A DNA stretch of 40,555 bases, from positions 1 through 40,555 of the forward strand of contig JAIBBR010000035.1 of NCBI GenBank assembly GCA_019694575.1. The letters are read 5' to 3'. A model generated the notes under the pieces. The model was not told the origin of the DNA. It saw only the letters and a list, made by a program, of their open reading frames with translations, and did not search any database. Positions 29,168 to 37,491 of the stretch are shown here, one piece after another (the stretch's first letter is position 1; every line of letters begins with the position of its first letter). Source of the stretch: Myxococcaceae bacterium (GTDB taxonomy: Bacteria > Myxococcota > Myxococcia > Myxococcales > Myxococcaceae). Made by a program: the position numbers and the translations under genes.

Positions 29168-32032
29168 ATGCAAACTGTTCTTCGTCGGTGGCATGGCGGG
29201 TTTCTGCTTGCGTGGGTGGTGGCCGGCACGGCTTGCATGCCGCCCAAGCCGCCGCCTTCGCCTGACCCCACGGGCCGCTGCGAGGTCGATCTCTCAGCAA
29301 TGGAGCTCTTCTCTGCTGTTGGATCTACCGCCAAGGCACGCCCTTTCACCACCACCGATTCAGCCGCGCTGCAGGGGCAAGAGGGCGACTTCGTGCTCGA
29401 AAACGATCGCGTGCGGGTGGTGATAGCGAACACTGGGCGCTCCCAGGGCCCCGATGACGACTCAGGGGCGATTATCGACGCCGACGTCAAACGAAGCGCG
29501 GCGCAGTCTGCGGCAGACCGCTTCAGTGCCCTCAAGCTGTTTTACGGCTTCGGCCGAACCGCCAGGGTGAAGCAAGTCGAAGTGCTCAAAGACGGCGAAC
29601 GGGGTGGCTACGCGGTAATCGCCGCCACGGGCAGCGACGCGCTCGACGAAACGGTGAACCTGCCGCGCGCCATCGAAGAGGTGCTGGGGGCTGGTAGCGT
29701 GCTCACGGTCGACCCCGAAAAACCGCTCTCGTTGCTCGTCACTACCTATTACGTGCTCTCGCCTGGTGAAAACCGCGTGCGCGTGCTGACCGCGTTCTGC
29801 AACACCGGCAACGACAACGTGCTGCTCGCAGCGGGTGATCGTTACCAGGGGCTCAATGGCGCTGACTTCTTCAACCCCCATGGCTGCGTCGCGGGAATGG
29901 GCGGCCTCGACTGCCCGGCCAGCCAGACGGCGTGGCTCGGCTGGCAAGCCGACGGCGTGGCCTATGCGTTGCGGGCGACGAAAATCGCCAACCCCGGTGT
30001 GCCTGAAACGGTGTCGGCCTTTTCGCTCGACGGTGAGCTCTATACGGTCAACACGGGTGAGGCCCCCGGCGGCCTGTTGTCATGGAGCGATCACAGTGCC
30101 CAGCAAAGGGCTGGCGAATTCGGCGTGCTGCCCGATGCTTCGCGAACTTATTTGCGCGATCTGATCATCGCGCGCGATCTGGGCGAAGTGACTTCGTCAT
30201 TCGCCTCGTGGGACTCATCACCCAGCACACGCCTCAACGTGACGGTAACCACCGACGGAACAACCGCCGCCGCGAATGTGCGCGTGGCCGTGTTCGGCTC
30301 CGATGGCCAACAACGTACGTTGCTGGTGACAGACTCGAACGGCAAAGCCCGCGCTGATCTCGCTGCGGGTAATTACACCTTGCGCGCCGGAGCACTGGGC
30401 TATGCCCTAACGGCGCCGACACCGGTGTCGGTGCCTTCGACGGGAGCGCTGTCTTCCGCGCTCCAACTGGGGGCATCGCAGACCCTGACCGTGCAGGTGG
30501 CCGACCCCGCTGCAACCCCACTGCCCGCCAAAGTGGTGGTGCGCTGCGTTCAGGGCACCTGCGCCAATGCTCTGGAGCAATACCGCCCTTTCTTCGACGG
30601 GGTGCGCACGCCGGGCAACATCGCCGCCGTTGCAATGGTGGGGGCGCAGGGGTCGGTGACGTTGCCGCTGCCTCCGGCTGAATACGAAGTCTTCGTTTCG
30701 CGCGGGCCGACGTACTCAGCCTGGCCGGCGGGTTTTCCACTCAGTGGGTGGCCAGTCAACCTCACCCATGGCCCAGCGAGGGTGCAAGCCACCCTGGCGA
30801 AAGTGGTCGACTCCACGGGTTGGCTAAGCGCCGCTATCGGCCTCAATGCCACGCCAGAAGCCGCCGCCGCAGAAGGGGTAGAGGTGTTTGCCCCCTCGAA
30901 GCGCAATCGACTGATTGACGCGACCCAGGTCATTTTCAACGCCGGGCTCCAAGCGCACCTCGTACCGTTGGCGGTGAGCCGTGCTGATTTGTTTCGATCG
31001 GCTTCGGTGAGTGCGTTGGGCGCAACCGTCACCCGTGCTCCACTCGACTGGTGCCCAGGCGCAGGCCCGGTGCTACGCGCCGACCAAGTGGTAGAAGAAT
31101 TGCGTGCAGCGCACCCTGCCGCCGCGATTCTACTTCACTCTCCACGGGGCCCCACCGGCGCTCTCACGCAGCTCAAGGTCGATACCGCCACCTTGGCCAC
31201 GCACGCCACCGCGCAGTCGCTCCGCACCGCTGAGGCACCCGGCGCCAACGCCAGCGACACGCGCCAATTCACCCAAGCGTTCGACGCCTTCGAGGTGAGC
31301 GATGGCCCGGTGCTGTCACTCGCGGCGCTCAATGACTGGATGACACTTCTCTCGCGCGGCGTCGTTACCCTGCCCTCTGCCGGCGTCTCGGCACACACCT
31401 GGGTACGCCACGAGCTGCCGCTGTCGGCGTTCAGTGCTTCGCGCTATGCGCAAGCGATTGCCCAGCACCAAGGATCCAGCTCCAACGGCCCCTTCGTTCG
31501 CTTCACCGCGCAGGTGGTAGATGGCTCCTCGATGCTGACGGGCAACGCAGTGGGCCCTGGTGAGCTATTGCAAGTTCACCCAGGCCAGAAAGACACCGTT
31601 CAGCTGACCGTCGACGTGCAGGCCCCTTTTTGGATGACGTTTGATCTGCTCGAAGTGCACACTCACGCGAGCGGCCGCGAGGCGACGAATGGAAACGCCA
31701 ATGGGTCATGGCCAGCCGATCGCGTTCTCGAGAGCCGTGTGCTCGACGTGACGAAGTTGCCGATTGAAACGTTGCCCGCGCAGAACGGCTTCATACCCAA
31801 GCGCATTCACGTCACCGAGCGCTTCATGGTCAGCCCGACGGCAGACACGTGGTTCGCAGTGGTGGTGCGCGCCACGCCTGCCAGTCGGGCGCTGTTTCCA
31901 CTTCTTTGGGGTGATGTCGAGTGCTCAGCCGGTGCCTGCAGCGCGGCCGAGGTGCGGCCATGGGCGGTGGCCGGGCCCGTGTTGATCGATGCCGATGGCA
32001 GCGGCGCGTACGATCATTTTCCCCTGCCCTAA
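29168..32032 (+). CDS. Large lipoprotein resembling CehA/McbA metallohydrolases with ligands lost
   Basis: A 954-residue exported protein. The N-terminal hydrophobic segment ends at C23, followed by a Pro-rich spacer, consistent with a lipoprotein although Gly at -3 is unusual. Residues about 60-350 form a beta-rich region. Two carboxypeptidase-regulatory-like segments follow (about 355-550), with VTDSNGKARADLAAGNYTLR typical of that fold. From G551 the sequence looks like a PHP-type CehA/McbA domain: GWLSAAIGLN stands where GW-x-DxHxH is expected, LLHSPRG (about 655-661) resembles NHPRG, and FDAFEVSDG (705-713) and GVSAHTW (739-745) match later landmarks. The metal-binding His/Asp residues are mostly missing, so catalysis is unlikely. 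This domain call is inferred from pattern only. Confidence 0.75.
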   Translation: MQTVLRRWHGGFLLAWVVAGTACMPPKPPPSPDPTGRCEVDLSAMELFSAVGSTAKARPFTTTDSAALQGQEGDFVLENDRVRVVIANTGRSQGPDDDSGAIIDADVKRSAAQSAADRFSALKLFYGFGRTARVKQVEVLKDGERGGYAVIAATGSDALDETVNLPRAIEEVLGAGSVLTVDPEKPLSLLVTTYYVLSPGENRVRVLTAFCNTGNDNVLLAAGDRYQGLNGADFFNPHGCVAGMGGLDCPASQTAWLGWQADGVAYALRATKIANPGVPETVSAFSLDGELYTVNTGEAPGGLLSWSDHSAQQRAGEFGVLPDASRTYLRDLIIARDLGEVTSSFASWDSSPSTRLNVTVTTDGTTAAANVRVAVFGSDGQQRTLLVTDSNGKARADLAAGNYTLRAGALGYALTAPTPVSVPSTGALSSALQLGASQTLTVQVADPAATPLPAKVVVRCVQGTCANALEQYRPFFDGVRTPGNIAAVAMVGAQGSVTLPLPPAEYEVFVSRGPTYSAWPAGFPLSGWPVNLTHGPARVQATLAKVVDSTGWLSAAIGLNATPEAAAAEGVEVFAPSKRNRLIDATQVIFNAGLQAHLVPLAVSRADLFRSASVSALGATVTRAPLDWCPGAGPVLRADQVVEELRAAHPAAAILLHSPRGPTGALTQLKVDTATLATHATAQSLRTAEAPGANASDTRQFTQAFDAFEVSDGPVLSLAALNDWMTLLSRGVVTLPSAGVSAHTWVRHELPLSAFSASRYAQAIAQHQGSSSNGPFVRFTAQVVDGSSMLTGNAVGPGELLQVHPGQKDTVQLTVDVQAPFWMTFDLLEVHTHASGREATNGNANGSWPADRVLESRVLDVTKLPIETLPAQNGFIPKRIHVTERFMVSPTADTWFAVVVRATPASRALFPLLWGDVECSAGACSAAEVRPWAVAGPVLIDADGSGAYDHFPLP

Positions 32033-32127
32033 CACTACCGGCCACGATCCATGTCGGCCCAGCCGCAGGCGGCGATATCTGCCGAAACTCCTGCGCGATC
32101 CACGCTCAACCCAAGCGAATGGTGGGG

Positions 32128-33309
32128 TTAAAGTGGTTCAGCGCACGGGTTGACGAGAATTTCGACGCGGCGGTTCTGCGCCCGCTCGTTGGCATTTCGG
32201 TTGCGGTTGAGCGGCTTCTGCTCACCAAAGCCACGCGTGCTGAGGCGATCGACCGACACACCCTTCTTCACCAAATAGGCGCGCACGGCCTGCGCCTGGT
32301 TGCCTGAAAGGCTCAAGTTCTCGTCTTCTGACCCGGTGTTGTCAGTGTGCGCGGTGATCAACAGACACAGCCCAGGCCGATCGGCCAACACCTTTGCCAC
32401 CTCGTCGAGAATCGACGTGGAGTCACCCGTGAATTTGGCGGAGTTGTTGGCGAAGGTAATTTTCTCTTTCAGCTCTAACCGATCATCGTGCACCACGACT
32501 TTCGGGTAATTGGGGCAGCCCTTGTTCGTCGCGCGGCCGGCGACGGTAGGGCACGCATCAACCTTGTCGTCGACGCCGTCAATGTCGCCATCGGTTTCGG
32601 GGCAACCGTCTTGATCGGCGATGCCGTCTTTGTCTTCTTTCTCTTCGAGGCACTGGTCGACATCATCGGCAATGCCGTCTCCGTCGGTGTCGCCAGCCGC
32701 GGTTACTGACTCCATTCGTTCGACGTTAGAAGGTGTTTCTGCTCGATGGACCGCCGGCTTTTCTTCTGTGTTCGCCGCTGCATCGACGACCGGGGCGCGA
32801 GGCTGGCGCAGCTCGAGCGACACACCGAATGAAAGAAGGGTCGTGTTGATGCCGTTGGGCACGGGGTTCAGCACCTGCTGCAACCGTGCGAAAGCGCCAA
32901 CCAAGAAGAACGCGCGATCAAAGGGGCGCGCCGACACACCCACCGCGGCCGACAGGACCAAGCGGTTGCCTCCCGAATGACCCCACGAAACAATCGCATC
33001 AAGCCAAGGTATCACCCGTTTATTGTCGAGTGGCGTGTGGGTTCGAACGCCGGCGCCGATGGTAAAAACCGTGCCGGCCGTACCGGGAACAGCGGCCTGC
33101 GCAAGCCGCTCGAGCCGCGTGTACCCAACTTGAAGATCGACGCCCAACAATTCGAGCACTTCGACTTCAGCGGTCAGCGCCCCAGAAAAACCCAGGCCAA
33201 AAGTACTGCTCGAGCGCGCACTGACGGGAACACCGGCGCCCGCGTCGAGACGAAGCCCCATTGAGGGGGCAGCAGACAACACCACTGCGACGAAGGCCCA
33301 CGCTGTCAC
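32128..33309 (-). CDS. OmpA family protein with TSP3 calcium repeats
   Basis: A 393-residue outer-membrane protein. Residues 1-16 form a short signal peptide. An N-terminal beta-barrel-like part (about 18-170) is followed by a linker with thrombospondin type-3 repeats: DTDGDGIADDVDQC, DKDGIADQDGCP and DIDGVDDKVDACP, whose Asp residues bind calcium. The C-terminal OmpA domain (about 270-390) binds peptidoglycan, with TAHTDNTGS and the NANERAQNRRVEI motif containing the conserved Arg. It should link the outer membrane to the cell wall. The GTG start has GAGGG upstream, at a rather long spacing. It converges with the large lipoprotein gene across a 95-base gap holding no clear terminator. Confidence 0.92.
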   Translation of the reverse strand: MTAWAFVAVVLSAAPSMGLRLDAGAGVPVSARSSSTFGLGFSGALTAEVEVLELLGVDLQVGYTRLERLAQAAVPGTAGTVFTIGAGVRTHTPLDNKRVIPWLDAIVSWGHSGGNRLVLSAAVGVSARPFDRAFFLVGAFARLQQVLNPVPNGINTTLLSFGVSLELRQPRAPVVDAAANTEEKPAVHRAETPSNVERMESVTAAGDTDGDGIADDVDQCLEEKEDKDGIADQDGCPETDGDIDGVDDKVDACPTVAGRATNKGCPNYPKVVVHDDRLELKEKITFANNSAKFTGDSTSILDEVAKVLADRPGLCLLITAHTDNTGSEDENLSLSGNQAQAVRAYLVKKGVSVDRLSTRGFGEQKPLNRNRNANERAQNRRVEILVNPCAEPL

Positions 33310-33409
33310 GTTGGCTGGTTTTCCCTCAAGATGGAGGCCGAAGACAACCGCCGAATGTCGTATGAGAAGTGCGCGAGATCAGGCTCACTTGCCGAACTTG
33401 CGCGCTTCG

Positions 33410-34354
33410 TCAGAAGAACCAAGAAAACGTCAGCGTGCCCAAGGGAGACCGCATGCCCAGGGCGTTCATGTCGACGCGCACGGTCGACGAGAACGAATGG
33501 CCGCTCCACGTCACTTGGCCATAAGGAGTCACCACCAGGCCATCGATCGGCCCACCTCCTTTAGGAAAGCTCAAGGCCTTGCCTAAAGTCCACTGCAGAC
33601 TACCCGTCACGCCCACGTCGAACTGCAGATTGCCGGGCGTACCCAACCCGAGCTGACCGTTACCGCGCAGGTTGCCGATACCCGTGGCTCCAACGGGAAA
33701 ATCAGCCCCCGTGCCGACCCCTGCTTCAATCGAAATGCCTGCGCCCAGATCTTGCCGTTTCCACACAGACGCTTCAACACCGGCCAACCCGGCAATTTGA
33801 GTGGTGGGGTACTGCGTCGCTATTTTGCGTTCGCCCATGCGGGTAAGGGCGTGCCACCCCGTTTGATCGCCTTCGCCTGCGAGATCTCCGGTCATCACCA
33901 CACCGCCGGTGGCGCTCTTTTTGAAAAAAAAGCCCTCACCCAGCGAGATCACGTTTCGGTACGAAACGGTGAGAGTGCCCATTTCGGTACGGCTTCTGCT
34001 TGGGTGCCAGGCGGCATCGAGCGCATCGGAGTCGACACGGTTTTCGGTGAAAATGTCGAACGCAAGCTTTACCGCGAGCTCGCCAATGCGCTTATCGCCA
34101 AGCAAACCCTTCACGTATTCTGCGCTCATGCGCCGGGTTTGCTGCTGCTGATCACCGTTGGCGTCGTCTATCGCGGGGAAGGTGTTGCTGCCGGTCCACC
34201 CCATGATGCTGACGTGCGATTTGCCCGGCTGCACGCCCAAGCCCGCGGGCAGCGGCTCTTCAAACGAATTTTCGTTGGGTTGTTCATCGGTTGCTTCAGC
34301 CTGCGAGGTGGGTAGCGGCGAAGAAAACGTGCCGCCAATCTTGGGAGGAGGCAT
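33410..34354 (-). CDS. Beta-rich protein of unknown function without signal peptide
   Basis: A 314-residue protein. The first 45 residues are Pro/Glu/Gln-rich and probably disordered. The C-terminal half has alternating polar and hydrophobic strands with many Gly residues and ends in LTFSWFF, like the aromatic end of outer-membrane beta-barrels. Yet there is no signal peptide, and an in-frame stop lies directly before the ATG, so no N-terminal extension is possible. It may be cytoplasmic, exported by another route, or a beta-sheet protein unrelated to barrels. No family is recognised. It lies between genes for an OmpA protein and an Asp-box lipoprotein. Confidence 0.65.
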   Translation of the reverse strand: MPPPKIGGTFSSPLPTSQAEATDEQPNENSFEEPLPAGLGVQPGKSHVSIMGWTGSNTFPAIDDANGDQQQQTRRMSAEYVKGLLGDKRIGELAVKLAFDIFTENRVDSDALDAAWHPSRSRTEMGTLTVSYRNVISLGEGFFFKKSATGGVVMTGDLAGEGDQTGWHALTRMGERKIATQYPTTQIAGLAGVEASVWKRQDLGAGISIEAGVGTGADFPVGATGIGNLRGNGQLGLGTPGNLQFDVGVTGSLQWTLGKALSFPKGGGPIDGLVVTPYGQVTWSGHSFSSTVRVDMNALGMRSPLGTLTFSWFF

Positions 34355-34473
34355 TCAACCTGAAAACATATCGCGAGGGGCCCGGTGGCGAAAAATGCCT
34401 ACACACGCCACGCGGTGGCCCTGTGCTTTCAACAACCACCATGCGGTACACCAATGCTTCAGTCGTCAGCAGG

Positions 34474-35847
34474 TTACGGCTCCCACCACAGCACCACACC
34501 GGCTTTGTTGTTCAGTGACGGGTTGGCCCGGTTCTCATAGGGAAAAGCCAGCACCAGTCGACCTGACGTGCGACGCGCCAAGTTCACACTTGCACCGGCG
34601 TAACCAAACTTGCGTTGGTTGTCGGGTGCACATGTCACCCAACCGTTGGTGAGTGAGCCACGGGTCAGCTTGGGGCCTCCGCACATTTGCGGTTGGCCGG
34701 TTGTCTTGGCGAACTGCGCGGCGATCGCAATGTTGCCCTGGGCGTCGACCGAGATCGCTTGGTACCACCGCGTTTCGTCGAGCATGCCCACGCCGCCGTT
34801 GCGAGGTACGGCGAGTGGCGCGCTAAACGTCTGACTGCCACTCGGCATCGTGGTGTACCAAAGCAAGCCGTCAGCCTGCGACGTGCGCAAGTGAAACGCC
34901 ACGTGTGGCACCAAGTCGGCGTAGGCCAATGCAACACTGTTGCGCAGCTCAGGCGTGGCCCAGGCATTGACCGCGAGATTGCTCGGCATGATCGCCGTGG
35001 CCTGCGCCTCACCGGGGCGCCAGTACATAGGCCGCACGTCGCTACCGTCTTCATTGCCATACATGAAGGCCACACCGGGTGTGCCCGCCGAGTCTAACGC
35101 CAACGCCACCGAGGCCGCCCGAGCGGTGCCCGCCCCCTGAACCGCAGGGCTGGTCGCCGCAGCAAACGGGTTGCTACCGGTGCGTTTGCGGTACTTCACC
35201 GCGCCACACCCCGCAAAGGAGCAGCCCACGTTCGCTTGGTGATAGGCGAGGTGCATTTCTGCGCCGTTCATCGCCAGCACTGGGCTGGTCAACGCGTCGG
35301 CGCCGGCGTTGCTATCGCTCGCGATGTCTAATGACCAGGTTTCGCCGTCGTCGGCGCTGGTGGCCAGTCGAATGGCGTGATCATTCTGCGCAACAAATGC
35401 AATGCCGATTGCGCCTGTCACCGCGTCGCGGGTCAACGACACCGGGCGGTTCGGCTCGCTGATGTCGACGGGGCCAACCACGGCGATTTGCTGAGGTGGC
35501 GACCATGCTTTTTCTACCCCGTCCCACCGGGTGAAGAGCAGTTGATCATCTTCTCGGCTGCCGTCACCATTGGGGTCAACCGAAAGTACCGCCAGCATGG
35601 GTTGCTGGTTCTGATCAAGCACCATCGACGTGGCCACGCCCAAGCGCGTGGTGAGCGCGGCATTGCCTGGCAACTCGAGCGCCAACGAATAGCCAGCGGG
35701 AGGATCATCACCCTTGGGGCGCCCAGCATCGACGCTGGCGTCGGTGCCCGCGTCTTCGAAACCGCCGTCGAACGTTCTTTGCGGCCGCCCACACGCCAAC
35801 AACACAACGCACGCCCCCAACACCCAGCCCGTCATGTTTCGCTGCAT
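34474..35847 (-). CDS. Lipoprotein with an Asp-box (sialidase-like propeller)
   Basis: A 457-residue lipoprotein with an ideal lipobox (LLAC, lipidated C19), then a Gly/Asp-rich spacer (about 25-50). The body has an Asp-box motif SADDGETW (164-171) and repeated beta-strand segments such as AIGIAFVAQNDHAIRLA, as in BNR/sialidase-type beta-propellers. The catalytic arginines of true sialidases cannot be identified, so an adhesive or binding role is more likely than glycan hydrolysis. A GAAAGG site precedes the ATG. It begins 12 bases after the acyl-CoA dehydrogenase stop on the same strand, so it may share that transcript. Confidence 0.8.
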   Translation of the reverse strand: MQRNMTGWVLGACVVLLACGRPQRTFDGGFEDAGTDASVDAGRPKGDDPPAGYSLALELPGNAALTTRLGVATSMVLDQNQQPMLAVLSVDPNGDGSREDDQLLFTRWDGVEKAWSPPQQIAVVGPVDISEPNRPVSLTRDAVTGAIGIAFVAQNDHAIRLATSADDGETWSLDIASDSNAGADALTSPVLAMNGAEMHLAYHQANVGCSFAGCGAVKYRKRTGSNPFAAATSPAVQGAGTARAASVALALDSAGTPGVAFMYGNEDGSDVRPMYWRPGEAQATAIMPSNLAVNAWATPELRNSVALAYADLVPHVAFHLRTSQADGLLWYTTMPSGSQTFSAPLAVPRNGGVGMLDETRWYQAISVDAQGNIAIAAQFAKTTGQPQMCGGPKLTRGSLTNGWVTCAPDNQRKFGYAGASVNLARRTSGRLVLAFPYENRANPSLNNKAGVVLWWEP

Positions 35848-35859
35848 CGAAACCTTTCT

Positions 35860-37008
35860 TTAAGGCCCGGCCAACCTGATGATCTCGCGGGCGATGACCA
35901 GCCGCTGAATCTCGCTGGTGCCCTCGTAAATCGTCTGTACTCGGGCGTCGCGCAAGTAGCGTTCGACCGGAAATTCATCGATGTACCCGTAGCCACCGTG
36001 AATCTGCACCGCGCGATCGCAGACCCGGTTCGACATTTCACTGCAGAACAGCTTGGCCATCGACGCTTCACGGGTGAACGGCTTCTTTTGCTCTTTCAAG
36101 CTCGCGGCGCGTAGACAAAGCAACTCTGCCGCTTCGAGCTGGGTGCGCATGTCAGCCAACATCCACCGAATGGCTTGAAAGTCACCAATGGGGTGGCCAA
36201 ATGCCTGACGATCTTTCGCATAACGCACCGCGGCTTCGAGCGCGGCCCGCGCCACGCCGCACGCTTGTGCCGCGATGCCAATACGGCCTCCGTCGAGCGC
36301 GATCATCGCCAGCTTAAAGCCGTCGCCTTCTTTGCCAAGCAGGTTGGCCGCCGGCACCACGCAATTGTCGAAGGTCAACCCCACGGTATTCGACCCACGC
36401 AGCCCCATTTTGTCTTCGGCGCGGCCCACGTGAAGGCCGGGCGTGCCGCCTTCAACGACGAAGGCCGACAAGCCGCGATTGCCCTCTGCCGCCGTACGGG
36501 CCCACACCACCATTACGCCTGCATGCGCGCCCGACGTGATCCACTGCTTGCTCCCGTTGAGCACATAGGTGTCGCCCCGCTGCTGGGCGGTGGTGCTTAA
36601 CGCGGCGGCGTCAGAGCCACAGTGGGGTTCTGACAACGCAAACGCTCCGGCAATCGCCTCACCGCTCGTCAGCCGCGGCACATATTTCTGCCGCAACGCT
36701 TCAGAGCCGTAATGGCTGATCAATTCGCCACACATGTTGGTGACGGCCATGCCCACCGAGGTCGACGCACACGCGGCCGACATTTCCATCATTGCCAGCG
36801 CATAACTGACGACTCCCGCTTCTGAGCCTCCGAGCGCCGAGGGAATGTTGACCCCAAGCAGCCCCAGACCGGCCAGCTGCCGATAAATTTCTTTCGGAAA
36901 CCGCTCTTCGCGATCGATCGCCCGGGCTTGCGGCGCCACCACGTCTTTGGCAAACCGCCGCGCCGTGTCGCGAACCAGCGTCTGGGCTTCGCTGAATTGA
37001 AGCTCCAC
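35860..37008 (-). CDS. Acyl-CoA dehydrogenase (short-chain type)
   Basis: A 382-residue FAD acyl-CoA dehydrogenase. It has the middle-domain motif ALSEPHCGSDA, the NGSKQWIT strand, [22 protein letters not shown] and the catalytic Glu in TIYEGTSEIQR, all as in butyryl-CoA dehydrogenases. It resembles the gene two positions upstream (37492-38634) but differs enough to be an old paralogue rather than a recent copy. The GTG start is directly after the TAA of the AgmX-like gene, with no base between, which implies coupled translation. It should feed electrons to electron-transfer flavoprotein, whose genes are not in the window. Confidence 0.93.
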   Translation of the reverse strand: MELQFSEAQTLVRDTARRFAKDVVAPQARAIDREERFPKEIYRQLAGLGLLGVNIPSALGGSEAGVVSYALAMMEMSAACASTSVGMAVTNMCGELISHYGSEALRQKYVPRLTSGEAIAGAFALSEPHCGSDAAALSTTAQQRGDTYVLNGSKQWITSGAHAGVMVVWARTAAEGNRGLSAFVVEGGTPGLHVGRAEDKMGLRGSNTVGLTFDNCVVPAANLLGKEGDGFKLAMIALDGGRIGIAAQACGVARAALEAAVRYAKDRQAFGHPIGDFQAIRWMLADMRTQLEAAELLCLRAASLKEQKKPFTREASMAKLFCSEMSNRVCDRAVQIHGGYGYIDEFPVERYLRDARVQTIYEGTSEIQRLVIAREIIRLAGP

Positions 37009-37485
37009 TTACTTGATGGCCTTCAAGTTAAAGGGGTACTCAATGGGGTGCTCTTTGCGATCAGGTGGCTTGGGAAAAGTCATTGCCGACAACACCGTCA
37101 CCACGCAATCGTGCAGCTTGCTGTCTTTGAGCGTGGTGCCCTTCTTGTCGATCTTCGCCCTCTTCACCAAACCGTCTGGCGTAATGAGCCACGACGTCTT
37201 CAATTTGCCTTCGACGGCTTTGTCTTTGGTGGCCATTGTCTCTTCGTAGCAACCCTGAATTTGCGGCTGATAGTGCGCCACCACCTGTTTGATGGAGTCG
37301 GCTGAGAAAGGCATCTTCGACACATCAAGACCCGCGGGGGCGCCGCCTTCTTTCTTCTCGCCCTCCTTGGTGTCAATGGCGTCTTTCATCAACCCCTTCA
37401 TGGTGTCGTGGCCACCGGCTGGCTTGGCCGCAGGTGGAGGGCTGTTCGCGAGGCTGAATGCGAGGGCGAGGGCCGCGACGATCAT
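37009..37485 (-). CDS. AgmX/PglI C-terminal-type exported protein (TonB-like fold)
   Basis: A 158-residue protein with an N-terminal hydrophobic signal (about residues 1-15), a charged Lys/Glu/Gly linker (about 20-55) and a C-terminal domain that follows the AgmX/PglI pattern: a helix SIKQVVAHYQPQIQGCYE, then GKLKTSWLITPDGLVKRAKI, a cysteine and TFPKP near the end. This pattern is common in myxobacterial envelope and gliding-motility proteins and resembles a TonB C-terminal domain. The function here is unknown. The ATG has a strong AAGGAG that lies in the last codons of the upstream dehydrogenase. Its presence between two acyl-CoA dehydrogenase genes is odd. Confidence 0.78.
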   Translation of the reverse strand: MIVAALALAFSLANSPPPAAKPAGGHDTMKGLMKDAIDTKEGEKKEGGAPAGLDVSKMPFSADSIKQVVAHYQPQIQGCYEETMATKDKAVEGKLKTSWLITPDGLVKRAKIDKKGTTLKDSKLHDCVVTVLSAMTFPKPPDRKEHPIEYPFNLKAIK

Positions 37486-37491
37486 GTGGCG

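Noticed and set aside
29462-29947. 161-codon minus-strand open frame inside the large lipoprotein gene
   Set aside because: Shadow frame without signal, fold or motif; the plus-strand gene is continuous for 954 codons.
33752-34315. 187-codon plus-strand open frame opposite the beta-rich protein
   Set aside because: The minus-strand frame is longer and shows regular beta-strand alternation; the plus-strand product looks like a random His/Arg/Gly-rich shadow.
34407-34419. GCCAC-GCG-GTGGC hairpin between the lipoprotein and beta-rich genes, considered as a terminator
   Set aside because: The only T-rich run on the minus strand is more than 10 bases from the stem, so it does not fit an intrinsic terminator; no other role can be supported.
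35377-36114. 245-codon plus-strand open frame across the Asp-box lipoprotein and acyl-CoA dehydrogenase genes
   Set aside because: Both minus-strand genes are well supported by signal or catalytic motifs.
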